DNA of 64,000 nt from DASYGT01 sp035999365. Its GTDB lineage: Bacteria; Actinomycetota; Actinomycetes; Mycobacteriales; Jatrophihabitantaceae. The notes beneath the pieces are model-generated. The model had not been told where the DNA came from. It was given only the letters and a program-made list of their open reading frames with translations, and searched no databases. The stretch spans positions 49,942-113,941 of the forward strand of contig DASYGT010000023.1 in assembly GCA_035999365.1 (NCBI GenBank), given 5' to 3'. Below, piece by piece: positions 43,780 through 52,439 of the stretch (within the stretch, counting starts at the first letter, position 1; each line of letters begins with the position of its first letter). The position numbers were made by a program, and so were the translations under genes.

Positions 43780-44418
43780 GTGACGAATCCAGAAGGGCCG
43801 CAGCCGCCCGATCCCACGGCTCCGCCTTCTGAGCCGTCGTATCCGCCGCCACCGTCGTACGCGCCACCACCGTCCTACCCGCCGGCCGGCCCGCCGGCTT
43901 CGACCTACCCGCCGCCAGGACCGGCGCAGGGCGCGTACCCGCCTCCGGGCTATCCGCCTCAGGGGTATCCCCAGCAGCCAGGTGCCTACCCGCCGCCGGG
44001 GTCGATGGGGTACGCGCCGCCGAAGAAGCGCCGCAAGTGGCCATGGATCGTCGCGGGAACCGTAGTCGTGATCGTCGCTGCGCTGGTGATCGTCGGGCTG
44101 GTGTTCGGGCGCAAGGGTTCCGGCGACCCGCACACCGCGGCCGACAAGTTCTGGCATGCCTTGGCACAGCACGACATCAAGCAGGCAGAGAAATACGTCT
44201 GTTCGAACAAGAACCTGACGGGCAGCCCGCAGTTCAAGCAGTTGGTGAATGCACTCACCGGCTACGACATCGGTGCCGAATCGGGGTCGGGCAGTTCACG
44301 CACCTATCCGGTGACGCTGCACCTGAGCCTCGCCGGTCAGACCGGCGACCAGGTCGTGGTGACGACGGTCCACAAGGACACGGGCAAGTGGTACGTCTGC
44401 AACCTTGCGAACCAATAG
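43780..44418 (+). CDS. Proline-rich single-TM protein with external domain
   Basis: 212 residues from a GTG at 43780 (GAGGGG upstream). The first 80 or so residues are Pro/Tyr/Ala-rich with repeated SYPPP, SYAPPP and YPPPG units. Then KKRRKWPW precedes one TM helix (IVAGTVVVIVAALVIVGLVF). The external region of about 90 residues, starting TAADKFWHALAQHDIKQAEKYVC, resembles DUF4878/NTF2-like lipoprotein domains. The cytoplasmic Pro-rich tail plus external sensor layout is frequent in actinomycetes. Role unknown. The stop codon is part of a tandem repeat. Confidence 0.7.
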   Translation: MTNPEGPQPPDPTAPPSEPSYPPPPSYAPPPSYPPAGPPASTYPPPGPAQGAYPPPGYPPQGYPQQPGAYPPPGSMGYAPPKKRRKWPWIVAGTVVVIVAALVIVGLVFGRKGSGDPHTAADKFWHALAQHDIKQAEKYVCSNKNLTGSPQFKQLVNALTGYDIGAESGSGSSRTYPVTLHLSLAGQTGDQVVVTTVHKDTGKWYVCNLANQ

Positions 44419-44460
44419 CTGCGAACCAATAGCTGCGAACCAATAGCTGCCAACCAATAG
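44406..44460. repeat. Four 14-bp tandem repeats spanning a stop codon
   Basis: TGCGAACCAATAGC is repeated at 44406, 44420, 44434 and (with one C-for-G change, last base missing) 44448. The first copy carries the last codons and the TAG stop of the proline-rich protein gene; the last runs to the base before the convergent membrane gene stop at 44461. The size suggests slipped-strand expansion. Confidence 0.9.
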
Positions 44461-44718
44461 TTACCGGGTCTTCGCGACCCGCGAGGCCAGCCAACCGGTG
44501 TAACCGAGCAAACCCAGCACCCCGAACTTGCGGGTGCGTTTCGGCAGGATCGCCAACCCGAGGGCAACCTCGGTGGCGCCGTTGCGCAGCACCCACTGGC
44601 GGGTGTCGTCCGGGAAAACGGGCTTGGTGACCTGTTCGAAGGTCTCGGGAACGGCGAAGTGGGCCGCACCGGTGGCTGCCACGAGCAGGCCGAGGAGTGG
44701 AAGGACGCGAGATGCCAT
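44461..44718 (-). CDS. Small DoxX-like/actinobacterial membrane protein
   Basis: 85 residues with three hydrophobic stretches (VLPLLGLLVAATGAAHFA, GATEVALGLAIL and VLGLLGYTGWLASRV). The arrangement resembles short DoxX-like proteins and a conserved actinobacterial family without known function. It is convergent with the proline-rich protein gene. Confidence 0.65.
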   Translation of the reverse strand: MASRVLPLLGLLVAATGAAHFAVPETFEQVTKPVFPDDTRQWVLRNGATEVALGLAILPKRTRKFGVLGLLGYTGWLASRVAKTR

Positions 44719-44911
44719 AGCGGCAGCCTTTCACGGCTGGCGTGCTGCTGCCAGGCCCGGTCGGCAGGCCGGCGGAACTACCGACGCGGGCTCGTTCGTT
44801 GCCATCCTGCCGGGACTATTGCGCACGTTTGGCTCACTACTCCCGGGTCTAGAGTCGGACGAATTGCCGCACGAGCCGCGGCATCCGCCGCACGTTTACA
44901 GGAGGAATTGC

Positions 44912-45490
44912 ATGAGCGTGAGCCTCGCCAAAGGCGGCAACGTCTCGTTGACCAAGCAGGCCCCGGGTCTCACCGGGGTACTGATCGGTCTGGGCTGGGA
45001 CGCCCGGACGACGACGGGCGCAGACTTCGACCTCGACGCCAGCGCCCTGATGGTCGGAACGGACGGCAAGATCCTGTCCGATCAGCACTTCATCTTCTTC
45101 AACAACCTCACCAGCCCGGACGGCTCGGTCGAGCACACCGGCGACAACCTCACGGGTGCGGGCGACGGCGACGATGAGGTGATCAAGGTGCACCTCGACG
45201 GCGTCCCGGGCGAGGTCGACAAACTGGTCGTCGCAGTGTCGATCTACGACGCCGAGACGCGCGGCCAGAACTTCGGCCAGGTGCGCAACGCCTTCATGCG
45301 CGTCGTCAACCAGGCCGACAACTCCGAGATCGCGCGGTACGACCTGTCCGAGGACGCGTCGAACGAAACGGCGATGATCTTCGGCGAGCTTTACCGCAAT
45401 GCCGGTGAATGGAAGTTCCGGGCCGTCGGCCAGGGTTACAGCACCGGCCTGAGCGGTATCGCACGCGATTACGGAGTCAATGTCGGCTGA
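44912..45490 (+). CDS. terD: TerD-family Ca2+-binding stress protein (1)
   Basis: 192 residues with an AGGAGGA ribosome site. The TerD calcium-binding blocks are intact: FDLDASALM (Asp40, Asp42, Ser44) and HTGDNLTGAGDGDDE (75-89), followed by NAFMRVVN and the C-terminal GELYRNAGEWKFRAVGQGYS. It heads the ter operon. TerD proteins are cytoplasmic and associate with the membrane TerC protein in tellurite, phage and chemical stress resistance; the molecular role is unresolved. Confidence 0.95.
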   Translation: MSVSLAKGGNVSLTKQAPGLTGVLIGLGWDARTTTGADFDLDASALMVGTDGKILSDQHFIFFNNLTSPDGSVEHTGDNLTGAGDGDDEVIKVHLDGVPGEVDKLVVAVSIYDAETRGQNFGQVRNAFMRVVNQADNSEIARYDLSEDASNETAMIFGELYRNAGEWKFRAVGQGYSTGLSGIARDYGVNVG

Positions 45491-45563
45491 GCGGGTAACC
45501 GTCTCAGCGCCGGGCTCCCGCCCGAGCGCAACGACGCCCTGACCCGCCACCCGAAAGGACCAC

Positions 45564-46655
45564 ATGTTCTTCCGAACTTTCGGCGCTTCGCTCGTCGTGG
45601 CAGCCGTCGGTCTCGTGTTGGGGCTGCTCTACGGGGGCGGCACCGCGCTTGCGGTCGTCGCGATCCTCGCCGTGCTCGAGGTGTCGCTGTCGTTCGACAA
45701 CGCCGTCGTCAACGCCACGGTGCTGGTCCGGATGAACCCGTTCTGGCAAAAGATCTTCTTGACGTTCGGTGTCGCCATCGCCGTCTTCGGCATGCGCCTC
45801 CTCTTCCCCCTGCTCATCGTGGGGATCACCGCCAAGCTCACCCCGGCGCAGGCGGTCCACCTGGCTCTGCAGAAGGGCGACCCGCACAAGCACGGCACGT
45901 ACGGGTACCTGCTGCACCAGGCTCACCCCGCGATCGCCGCGTTCGGCGGCGTCTTCCTGTTGTTGCTGTTCCTCGACTTCATCCTCGAGGAGCGCGAGAT
46001 CACCTGGCTCACGTGGCTCGAACGTCCCCTTGCCCGGATCGGCAAACTCGACCAGCTCTCCGTGACGATCACCCTGGTGGCATTGGCCACGGCCGCCTAC
46101 ACGCTGGCACCGCAACCGAAGATCTCCACCGTTCTGGTCTCCGGGTTGCTCGGCATGGCGACCTATCTCGTCGTCAACGGGCTCGGCGAGTTCTTCGACA
46201 CCGACGACGAAGCCGAGGATGAGGTTGCGGCCGGCAGCCCGCGGCGGGTCGCGCAGGCGGTCGGCAAGGCCGCGTTCTTCCTGTTCCTGTACCTCGAAGT
46301 GCTCGACGCATCCTTCAGCTTCGACGGTGTCGTCGGTGCATTCGCGATCACGTCCGACCCGATCATCATCGCGATCGGCCTCGGCGTCGGAGCGATGTTC
46401 ATCCGTTCGCTCACCGTGTTCCTGGTGCGCAAGGGGACGCTCAGCGAATACGTCTACCTCGAGCACGGAGCGCTCTGGGCGATCGGCGCGCTGGCCGTCG
46501 TGCTGCTGTTCACGATGCGGTACGAGGTGCCCGAGGTCGTCACCGGACTGATCGGCGTCGGTTTCATCGGTGCCGCACTCGCGTCGTCCATCGTGCGCAA
46601 CCGGCGGGCGGGCGACGAAACCGCCGTCCCGGCGGTCGAGACCGCAGCCGTCTAG
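45564..46655 (+). CDS. TerC/DUF475-family integral membrane protein
   Basis: 363 residues with about nine TM helices. The two conserved intramembrane acidic motifs are present: VSLSFDNAVVNATV and DASFSFDGVVGAFAI. These are the predicted metal-binding sites of TerC-type exporters; the length and internal ITWLTWLERP region match the DUF475 subgroup. Recent work links TerC relatives to Mn2+ export. It probably anchors the TerD proteins encoded around it. Confidence 0.92.
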   Translation: MFFRTFGASLVVAAVGLVLGLLYGGGTALAVVAILAVLEVSLSFDNAVVNATVLVRMNPFWQKIFLTFGVAIAVFGMRLLFPLLIVGITAKLTPAQAVHLALQKGDPHKHGTYGYLLHQAHPAIAAFGGVFLLLLFLDFILEEREITWLTWLERPLARIGKLDQLSVTITLVALATAAYTLAPQPKISTVLVSGLLGMATYLVVNGLGEFFDTDDEAEDEVAAGSPRRVAQAVGKAAFFLFLYLEVLDASFSFDGVVGAFAITSDPIIIAIGLGVGAMFIRSLTVFLVRKGTLSEYVYLEHGALWAIGALAVVLLFTMRYEVPEVVTGLIGVGFIGAALASSIVRNRRAGDETAVPAVETAAV

Positions 46656-46671
46656 GAAAGAGGCCGATCAC

Positions 46672-47391
46672 ATGGGAATCGACTACACGAAACGGCCGGC
46701 GGCACCTGCCGGGCAAGCCGCGGCGCCCTCCACCGCGCCCTCCACAGCGCCACCTGGCGCGCCCTCCGCCGCGCCGCCGGCAAAGGTCATCCTCACCAAG
46801 GCGGCACCGACGGTGTCACTGACGAAGCACGGCTCCGCGGGCGGCACGATGCGGGTGAACCTCAACTGGGACGCGCGGCCGGCGCAGGAGCGCGGTGGGT
46901 TGTTCAAGCGAGCGGCCGCGTCGCTCGATCTCGACCTGGGCTGCTTGTACGAATTCACCGACGGGACGAAGGGTGTCGTCCAGGCACTCGGCAATGCCTT
47001 CACCGCACGCCCTCGAGGCGTCTCGAGCAACGTCATCTGGCTCGACGGCGACGACCGGTCCGGCACGAACGCGGCCGGCGAGAACCTCTTCATCGACCTC
47101 GCCCACGCCGACCAGATCAAGCGCATCATGGTGTTCGCGCTCATCTACGAGGGTGCCGCGAACTGGGCGGCGGCGAACGGCGTCGTCACTCTCTACCCGT
47201 CGTCGGGCCCACAGGTGGAGGTGCGCCTGGACGATCCGCGCGACGGCGCACGCATCTGCGGTATCGCGCTCCTCGAGAGCAGTGGCGGCGACCTGACGGT
47301 GCGGCGCGAAGTCAACTACCTCAACGGCGCGCAGCGGGTGCTCGACGAGGCGTACGGGTGGGGGATGAATTGGACCGCAGGAAGGAAATAG
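46672..47391 (+). CDS. TerD-like protein with Ala/Pro-rich N-terminus
   Basis: 239 residues. A low-complexity Ala/Pro/Thr segment (about 8-42) precedes a TerD fold beginning VSLTKHGSAGGTMRVNLNWDA. The first Asp motif is kept in changed form (LDLDLGCLYE), and the second loop reads WLDGDDRSGTNAAGENLF rather than HTGDNxTGxGxGDDE. This is the TerF/TerA-like branch of the family. Cotranscribed within the ter operon, 16 bp after the TerC gene. Confidence 0.85.
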   Translation: MGIDYTKRPAAPAGQAAAPSTAPSTAPPGAPSAAPPAKVILTKAAPTVSLTKHGSAGGTMRVNLNWDARPAQERGGLFKRAAASLDLDLGCLYEFTDGTKGVVQALGNAFTARPRGVSSNVIWLDGDDRSGTNAAGENLFIDLAHADQIKRIMVFALIYEGAANWAAANGVVTLYPSSGPQVEVRLDDPRDGARICGIALLESSGGDLTVRREVNYLNGAQRVLDEAYGWGMNWTAGRK

Positions 47392-47401
47392 GCGGCACGC
47401 G

Positions 47402-47977
47402 ATGAGCGTCAGTCTGAGCAAGGGGCAGCGCGTCTCGTTGACGAAGGACGGCGGCGGCGCGCTCCACCAGGTGCGCATGGGTCTCGGCTGGGACGCCATG
47501 CGCAAGCGTGGCATGTTCGGCAGCCGCGCCCAGTCGATCGACCTCGACGCCTCAGCACTGCTGTTCGACGCCGGCGGCGCACTCGTCGATCAGGTGTGGT
47601 TCCAGGAACTCACCAGCCGCGACGGCTCGGTGCAGCACACGGGCGACAATCTGACGGGCGCCGGCGAGGGCGATGACGAGTCGATCCGGGTGTACCTGCC
47701 CGGTGTGCCGCCACCCGTCACGACCATCGTGTTCACCGTGAACTCGTTCACCGGCCAGGACTTCTCCCAGATCGAGAATGCGTTCTGCCGTCTCATCGAC
47801 GAGACCACCGAGACCGAGATCGCCCGCTACGACCTGAGCGGTTCCGGAGCTCACACGGCCCAGATCATGGCGAAACTGGCTCGCGATGGAGCAGGCTGGT
47901 CGATGACAGCGATCGGTGCAGCGGCGTCGGGGCGTACTTTCCACGACCTGCTGCCCGTCATCGCAGGGTTCCTGTAG
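47402..47977 (+). CDS. TerD-family Ca2+-binding stress protein (2)
   Basis: 191 residues. VSLSKGQRVSLTK, GLGWD, IDLDASALLFD and VQHTGDNLTGAGEGDDE keep all typical TerD calcium ligands. The middle and C-terminus resemble TerZ-type proteins (FSQIENAFCRLID...AKLARDGAGWSMTAIG). It starts 10 bp after the preceding TerD-like gene. Confidence 0.93.
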   Translation: MSVSLSKGQRVSLTKDGGGALHQVRMGLGWDAMRKRGMFGSRAQSIDLDASALLFDAGGALVDQVWFQELTSRDGSVQHTGDNLTGAGEGDDESIRVYLPGVPPPVTTIVFTVNSFTGQDFSQIENAFCRLIDETTETEIARYDLSGSGAHTAQIMAKLARDGAGWSMTAIGAAASGRTFHDLLPVIAGFL

Positions 47978-48038
47978 GCAGTAGCCCGCAGAGCCCGCCA
48001 ATCGTTCGACGTCACGAACCGATCAAGGAGTACCGACA

Positions 48039-49295
48039 ATGTCCGAGCTCGACCTGGGATCGACCAGCACCACGGCTGCGGCAGCGCCCGCCGCGACAGC
48101 CCCCGGGACGGGCCTCGTCCTCGCACCGCCGGCGCCGGTGGAGCTCGTGGAACCCGAGCAGGCAGCGGGCGCGATCCCGGTCGACCCGGCGAAGCAGGCC
48201 GAGCTCACCGCCAAGGCCGCCGCATTCGCCGACGAACTTGCCTCCCTCGATACCAAGTCTCCGGAATTCACCAAGAAGATCGAGTCGATCACCGGGATGG
48301 GCGACAAGGACATGCGCGCCACGGCGCAGGTGTCCAACCGGATGCTCGATCGTCCCGCCGCCGCCGTGCGCAACAGCAAAGGTGGTGGTGGCGGCGGCGA
48401 TGCGCAGACGCGAGTGGCAACCACGCTGACGGAACTGCGTTCGACCGTCACGGAGCTCGATCCGGGAAGGGCGGACCTCAGCGGCAAGAAGAAGCTGCTC
48501 AGGTTCATCCCCGGCAGCGATCGCATCCAGAAGTACTTCGCGAAGTACGAATCGGCACAGAGCCAGCTCAACGCCATCATTCGTGCACTCGATTCCGGGC
48601 AGGACGAGCTGCGCAAGGACAACGCCGCAATCGAGACCGAGAAGGCCAACATGTGGACGGCCATGGGCAAGCTGACCGAGTACAACCAGCTCGCCTCAGC
48701 GCTCGACGCCGCTGTCACGCAGAAGGTGGCCGAGATCGAAGCGGCCGGCCGTAGCGAGGACGCCACCGCTCTTCGCTCGGACGCGCTGTTCGCGATCCGG
48801 CAGCGCCGCCAGGACATCCTGACCCAGATGGCGGTCGCGGTGCAGGGTTACATGGCGTTGGACCTCATCCGGAAGAACAATCTCGAGCTGATCAAGGGTG
48901 TCGACCGCGCGCAGACGACGACGATCGCTGCACTGCGCACCGCGGTGATCGTGTCGCAGGCGCTGTCGAGGCAGAAGCTGGTGCTCGACCAGATCAGCGC
49001 CCTCAACGCCACGACGTCCAATCTCATCGAGTCGACCTCGAATCAGCTGCGGATCCAGGGCGCCGAGATCAATCAGCAGGCTGCGGCCAGCACGATCGAC
49101 GTGCAGAAGCTGCAGGTCGCGTTCGACAACGTCTTCCAGACGATGGACGCCATCGACACCTTCCGCGTCCAGGCGGTCGACAGCATGGCGCAGACGGTCA
49201 CCGCGCTCGAAGGCCAGATCGAGCGTGCCAAGCCCTATCTCGAGCGCACCCGGCGCGGCGACACCGACACGGGTACGGCTGCGATCGGCCGCTGA
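48039..49295 (+). CDS. TelA/KlaA-like toxic anion resistance protein
   Basis: 418 residues: an Ala/Pro-rich leader, then the long alpha-helical TelA domain (IESITGMGDKDMRATAQVSNRMLDRP, FIPGSDRIQKYFAKYESAQSQL, VQGYMALDLIRKNNLELIKGV). It is predicted to be largely coiled-coil. TelA proteins accompany TerD/TerC and may scaffold them at the membrane. The leader is similar in style to the Ala/Pro-rich segments of two TerD-like neighbours. Confidence 0.92.
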   Translation: MSELDLGSTSTTAAAAPAATAPGTGLVLAPPAPVELVEPEQAAGAIPVDPAKQAELTAKAAAFADELASLDTKSPEFTKKIESITGMGDKDMRATAQVSNRMLDRPAAAVRNSKGGGGGGDAQTRVATTLTELRSTVTELDPGRADLSGKKKLLRFIPGSDRIQKYFAKYESAQSQLNAIIRALDSGQDELRKDNAAIETEKANMWTAMGKLTEYNQLASALDAAVTQKVAEIEAAGRSEDATALRSDALFAIRQRRQDILTQMAVAVQGYMALDLIRKNNLELIKGVDRAQTTTIAALRTAVIVSQALSRQKLVLDQISALNATTSNLIESTSNQLRIQGAEINQQAAASTIDVQKLQVAFDNVFQTMDAIDTFRVQAVDSMAQTVTALEGQIERAKPYLERTRRGDTDTGTAAIGR

Positions 49296-49353
49296 GCGCG
49301 AGCGGGCCGCGGCAGTCGCGGCCGGTGTACGAGGCGATTGAGATACTGGTGCC

Positions 49354-49836
49354 ATGACAGCGTGGTTCCGCCGGCAGCACGATGCTGCGCCTGCTCCGGA
49401 GCCCGAGCCCGACGACAGCCCGGCGGTGCTCACCCGGACGCTCGGCGAACTCGTCGCGTTCATCAACCGCAGTGCGGGCCGGCTGCCTGCCGAATCCGTG
49501 GTGGCCGCGCGGCTCGTCACGGACACGGTGCAGGACGTGATCGACACTGCCGAGAACGGCACCCTCGATATCCACGCCGGTCTGTCGGCGAAGGCGATCC
49601 TGCAGGACTATCTTCCGACGACGTTGCGGGCGTACTTGGCGCTGGACCCGGCGACCGTGCGCCAGCCTGCGGGCGACGGGCGCACCCCGGATCAGTCGCT
49701 GCTCGATCAGCTGACGTCCCTGCTGTCCGGTGCCGAGGATGTGCGGGCTGCGGCACGATCTCGTGACGTCGACGCGCTGGTGAGCCAGGGGAGCTTCCTG
49801 CGCACCAAGTTCACCGGTTCGGACCTGGACCTCTGA
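49354..49836 (+). CDS. Helical ter-operon protein of unknown function
   Basis: 160 residues, mostly predicted helix after a Pro/Glu-rich segment. Stretches such as LGELVAFINRSAGRLPAESVVAARLVTD and AILQDYLPTTLRAYLALDP recur in uncharacterised proteins next to telA in actinomycete ter operons. The stop overlaps the next TerD start (TGATG), so it is certainly cotranslated with it. Confidence 0.7.
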   Translation: MTAWFRRQHDAAPAPEPEPDDSPAVLTRTLGELVAFINRSAGRLPAESVVAARLVTDTVQDVIDTAENGTLDIHAGLSAKAILQDYLPTTLRAYLALDPATVRQPAGDGRTPDQSLLDQLTSLLSGAEDVRAAARSRDVDALVSQGSFLRTKFTGSDLDL

Positions 49837-50399
49837 TGGCCGTGATGCGGCGAGGCGCCAATGTGTCTCTCTCGCGCGAGATCCCTGGCTTGCGGCGGCT
49901 CGCGATGGGAGTGAAGTGGGACGCCGGCTCGGAAACGGCGCTCGCTGACAACCTCGTCATGGCTGCGGTGCTCTGCGACGAGCACGGAAAGGCGCTGTCG
50001 GACGAGCATTTCGTGTTCTTCAACCAGCTCGCTTCGCCAGATCTGTCCGTGCACGAACTGGACGAGGCGCTGGGTACCGACCACGAGCAGGTCGAGATCG
50101 ATCTCGCGGCCGTGCCGGCCGGTGTCGACCGCATCGTCAGCGTGCTCTACATCAACGACGGGCCGGCACAGCGACGCACGCTGGGGCAGCTGCGCACATG
50201 CGTCGTGCGGGTGCTCAATGCCGACGGCAATCAGGAGTTGGTCGCCTCAGAGGATCTCGCCGCCGCCTTCACGAGCGAGACCGCTGTCGTGCTCGGCGAG
50301 GTGTACCGGCACAACGGCGAATGGAAGTTCAAGGTGCTGGGGCAGGGGTATGCGAACGGCCTCGCGGGAATTGCCACCGACTACGGCCTCTCGCTGTGA
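49836..50399 (+). CDS. TerD-family protein with degenerate calcium sites
   Basis: 187 residues with the TerD fold (NVSLSREIPGLRRLAMGVKWD, HFVFFNQLASPDLSV, GEVYRHNGEWKFKVLGQGYANGLAGIATDYG). The first calcium motif DLDAS is replaced by NLVMAAVL and the second loop by HELDEALGTDHEQVE. Ca2+ binding is therefore doubtful, while the C-terminus is nearly identical to TerD 1. It may act as a regulatory or structural subunit of a mixed TerD assembly. Confidence 0.85.
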   Translation: MAVMRRGANVSLSREIPGLRRLAMGVKWDAGSETALADNLVMAAVLCDEHGKALSDEHFVFFNQLASPDLSVHELDEALGTDHEQVEIDLAAVPAGVDRIVSVLYINDGPAQRRTLGQLRTCVVRVLNADGNQELVASEDLAAAFTSETAVVLGEVYRHNGEWKFKVLGQGYANGLAGIATDYGLSL

Positions 50400-51211
50400 T
50401 CAACAGTGATTCGCGCAGCGCGCCGCACCGTTCGGACCTGCCCTACCTCCGGCGCCGGGCGCGGGCGGTGGCCGTGCCAGCGCCGATGCCGCCACCAGCG
50501 CGAGTACGGCCACCAGCGCCCGCGCCGCCTGCGGTCCCAGGGCCGGCGTCGTCACTCGACCTGTCCACACCCGCGCCGGCCGCTCAACCGGCCGCTCAAC
50601 CGGCCGCAATGCGCACGGCAACGGTCGAGCCGGCTGTACCTGTTCAGCACGTCGTTTCCGGGCAGCGGCTCGTCCTGACGCCGCGCGAGCCGGCTGTGAC
50701 CCTGAGCCGTGTGCAGTCCGCCGTGGGGACGCTCGTCATCGAGGCCGCTGTATCCGGCTCCGTGGGCGACGTTCGCCTCGGGTGCGCCTACGAGCTGAGT
50801 TCGGGTCTCTCGTCGACGCTGCAGCCGGCCACCGGCGCTCGATTCGCCCCGGCGAATTCGAAGCGGCCGGTACTGATCGCCGGACACGAGCGGTACGACC
50901 GGCTGAGCATCGATCTGCGGCAGTGCAACGAACTTCGGCGCTTCGTCGTGTACGTGTTCTCCGAAGGGCGTGGTCATATCACGTGGGGCGGCACGCTCAT
51001 CATCTCGACCTTCGCCGGTGCCAAGATCGAGATCCCGCTCGAGTCGATGCCTGCGTCCGAGACTGCCGTGGCGCTGTCCGGGTACAACGCGGCCGGCCGG
51101 TTCGTGCTGCGCGCCGAGCTGGAATCGATCACCGGGTCGATTCGCGAGGCGTCCCGCGCCTACGGGTACGACCGGATCGCCTGGGTCGACGACCGCACGC
51201 CCGTCGAATAG
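50396..51211 (+). CDS. TerD-like protein with long Pro/Ala-rich linker
   Basis: 271 residues from a GTG overlapping the previous stop (GTGA). The first 90 or so residues are Pro/Ala/Arg-rich, including duplicated AQPAAQPAA encoded by 12-bp tandem repeats at 50576-50599. The C-terminal domain (LTPREPAVTLSRVQSAVGTLVIEA to YDRIAWVDD) has the TerD-like beta-sandwich pattern without the Asp-rich motifs. It is the last Ter protein before the biosynthetic genes. Confidence 0.7.
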   Translation: MINSDSRSAPHRSDLPYLRRRARAVAVPAPMPPPARVRPPAPAPPAVPGPASSLDLSTPAPAAQPAAQPAAMRTATVEPAVPVQHVVSGQRLVLTPREPAVTLSRVQSAVGTLVIEAAVSGSVGDVRLGCAYELSSGLSSTLQPATGARFAPANSKRPVLIAGHERYDRLSIDLRQCNELRRFVVYVFSEGRGHITWGGTLIISTFAGAKIEIPLESMPASETAVALSGYNAAGRFVLRAELESITGSIREASRAYGYDRIAWVDDRTPVE

Positions 51212-51281
51212 CCCCGCTGCTGAAGCCCCACGTCGGCTAGCGTTGCTCATCCGCGCACCGGGAGCAGACCGGGGGACCCAG

Positions 51282-52439
51282 ATGCGTCACTATTCCTTCC
51301 TGAGCGACCTCGATCGTCGGCGGCTCTTCCTCCGTGAGCCGCAATCCTTCAACGCCGACAGTGATCCGCTCCTCGTGGCCAGCGCTCTGGGCGCCACTCT
51401 CTACTGCCCCGCGACACGCGACACGCTGGCCACCGACCTCGCGCGGCAGGCGGCAGACGGCGTCGTGAGCATGGTCGCCTGCCTTGAGGACGCAATTGCC
51501 GACGACGACGTCGCTGCCGCGGAGCGGCATCTGGTGGGTGAGCTTCGCCAGGCGGCGCGTTCGGGAAGCGGACTGCCGCTCGTCTTCGTGCGCGTGCGCA
51601 ACCCCACGCAGATCACGATGCTGGCCGACGCACTCGGCGACGACGCCGGGGCGCTGACGGGATTCGTACTTCCGAAGTTCGGAGAGGAGCACGGCCCGGA
51701 GTTCCTCGATGCGGTCGTCGACGCCAGCGAACATCTCGGCAGGCGGTTGTACGCGATGCCGGTGGTGGAGTCGCACGAGGCGATATTCGCGGAGACTCGA
51801 ATCGAGGCTCTACACGGAATGCGCCGCGTCGTCGACAAGTACCGCGATCATGTGCTCGCTGTGCGCATCGGCGCCACCGACCTGTCATCGGCCTACGGGC
51901 TGCGGCGCTCGCGTGACCTGACCATCTATGACGTTCGGGTCGTCGCCGACGCGATCGCCGACATCGTCAACGTCTTCTCGCGCGCCTACTCCGGCAACGT
52001 CGTCACGGGCCCCGTCTGGGAGTACTTCTCGCGCAGCGAACGGATCTTCAAGCCCCAGTTGCGCGAGTCACCGTTCGTCGAACACGCGGATGCCGCCCTG
52101 CGCGCCGCCCTGATCGCCGCCGACCTCGACGGGTTGATCCGTGAGGTGTCGCTCGACCAGGCGAACGGCCTGCTCGGCAAGACGGTCATCCACCCGAGCC
52201 ATGTCCCCGCGGTGCATGCGCTGTCCGTGGTGTCGTGCGAGGAATTCGCGGACGCCGCCGACGTCCTTGCCACCGGCGCAACCGGGGGAGCGACGTCGTC
52301 GGCATACGGCAACAAGATGAACGAGAGCAAGCCGCACACCGCGTGGGCCCAGCGCACGCTGACCCGATCCCGCATGTTCGGCGTCGCACGCGAGGGCGTC
52401 TCCTTCGTCGATCTGCTCGGCGCGGGGTTGCGTCCGTGA
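51282..52439 (+). CDS. CitE-like HpcH/HpaI lyase of the Ter biosynthetic module
   Basis: 385 residues from ATG 51282. The TIM-barrel lyase signatures VACLEDAIADDD (metal-binding acidic pair), VFVRVRNP, VLPKF, MPVVESHEAIF and AVRIGATDLSS match CitE/HpcH-type C-C lyases, and GKTVIHPSHV is the C-terminal acyl-CoA lyase motif. A CitE-like enzyme is a standard part of the predicted metabolite pathway attached to ter operons (Anantharaman, Iyer and Aravind). The substrate is not known. It overlaps the following phosphoribosyltransferase gene by 4 nt. Confidence 0.85.
   Translation: MRHYSFLSDLDRRRLFLREPQSFNADSDPLLVASALGATLYCPATRDTLATDLARQAADGVVSMVACLEDAIADDDVAAAERHLVGELRQAARSGSGLPLVFVRVRNPTQITMLADALGDDAGALTGFVLPKFGEEHGPEFLDAVVDASEHLGRRLYAMPVVESHEAIFAETRIEALHGMRRVVDKYRDHVLAVRIGATDLSSAYGLRRSRDLTIYDVRVVADAIADIVNVFSRAYSGNVVTGPVWEYFSRSERIFKPQLRESPFVEHADAALRAALIAADLDGLIREVSLDQANGLLGKTVIHPSHVPAVHALSVVSCEEFADAADVLATGATGGATSSAYGNKMNESKPHTAWAQRTLTRSRMFGVAREGVSFVDLLGAGLRP

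Noticed and set aside
45486..45508. GCTGAG/CTCAGC hairpin after the first TerD gene as a terminator
   Set aside because: Six-bp stem with an 11-nt loop inside an apparent operon; at most an attenuating or processing site.
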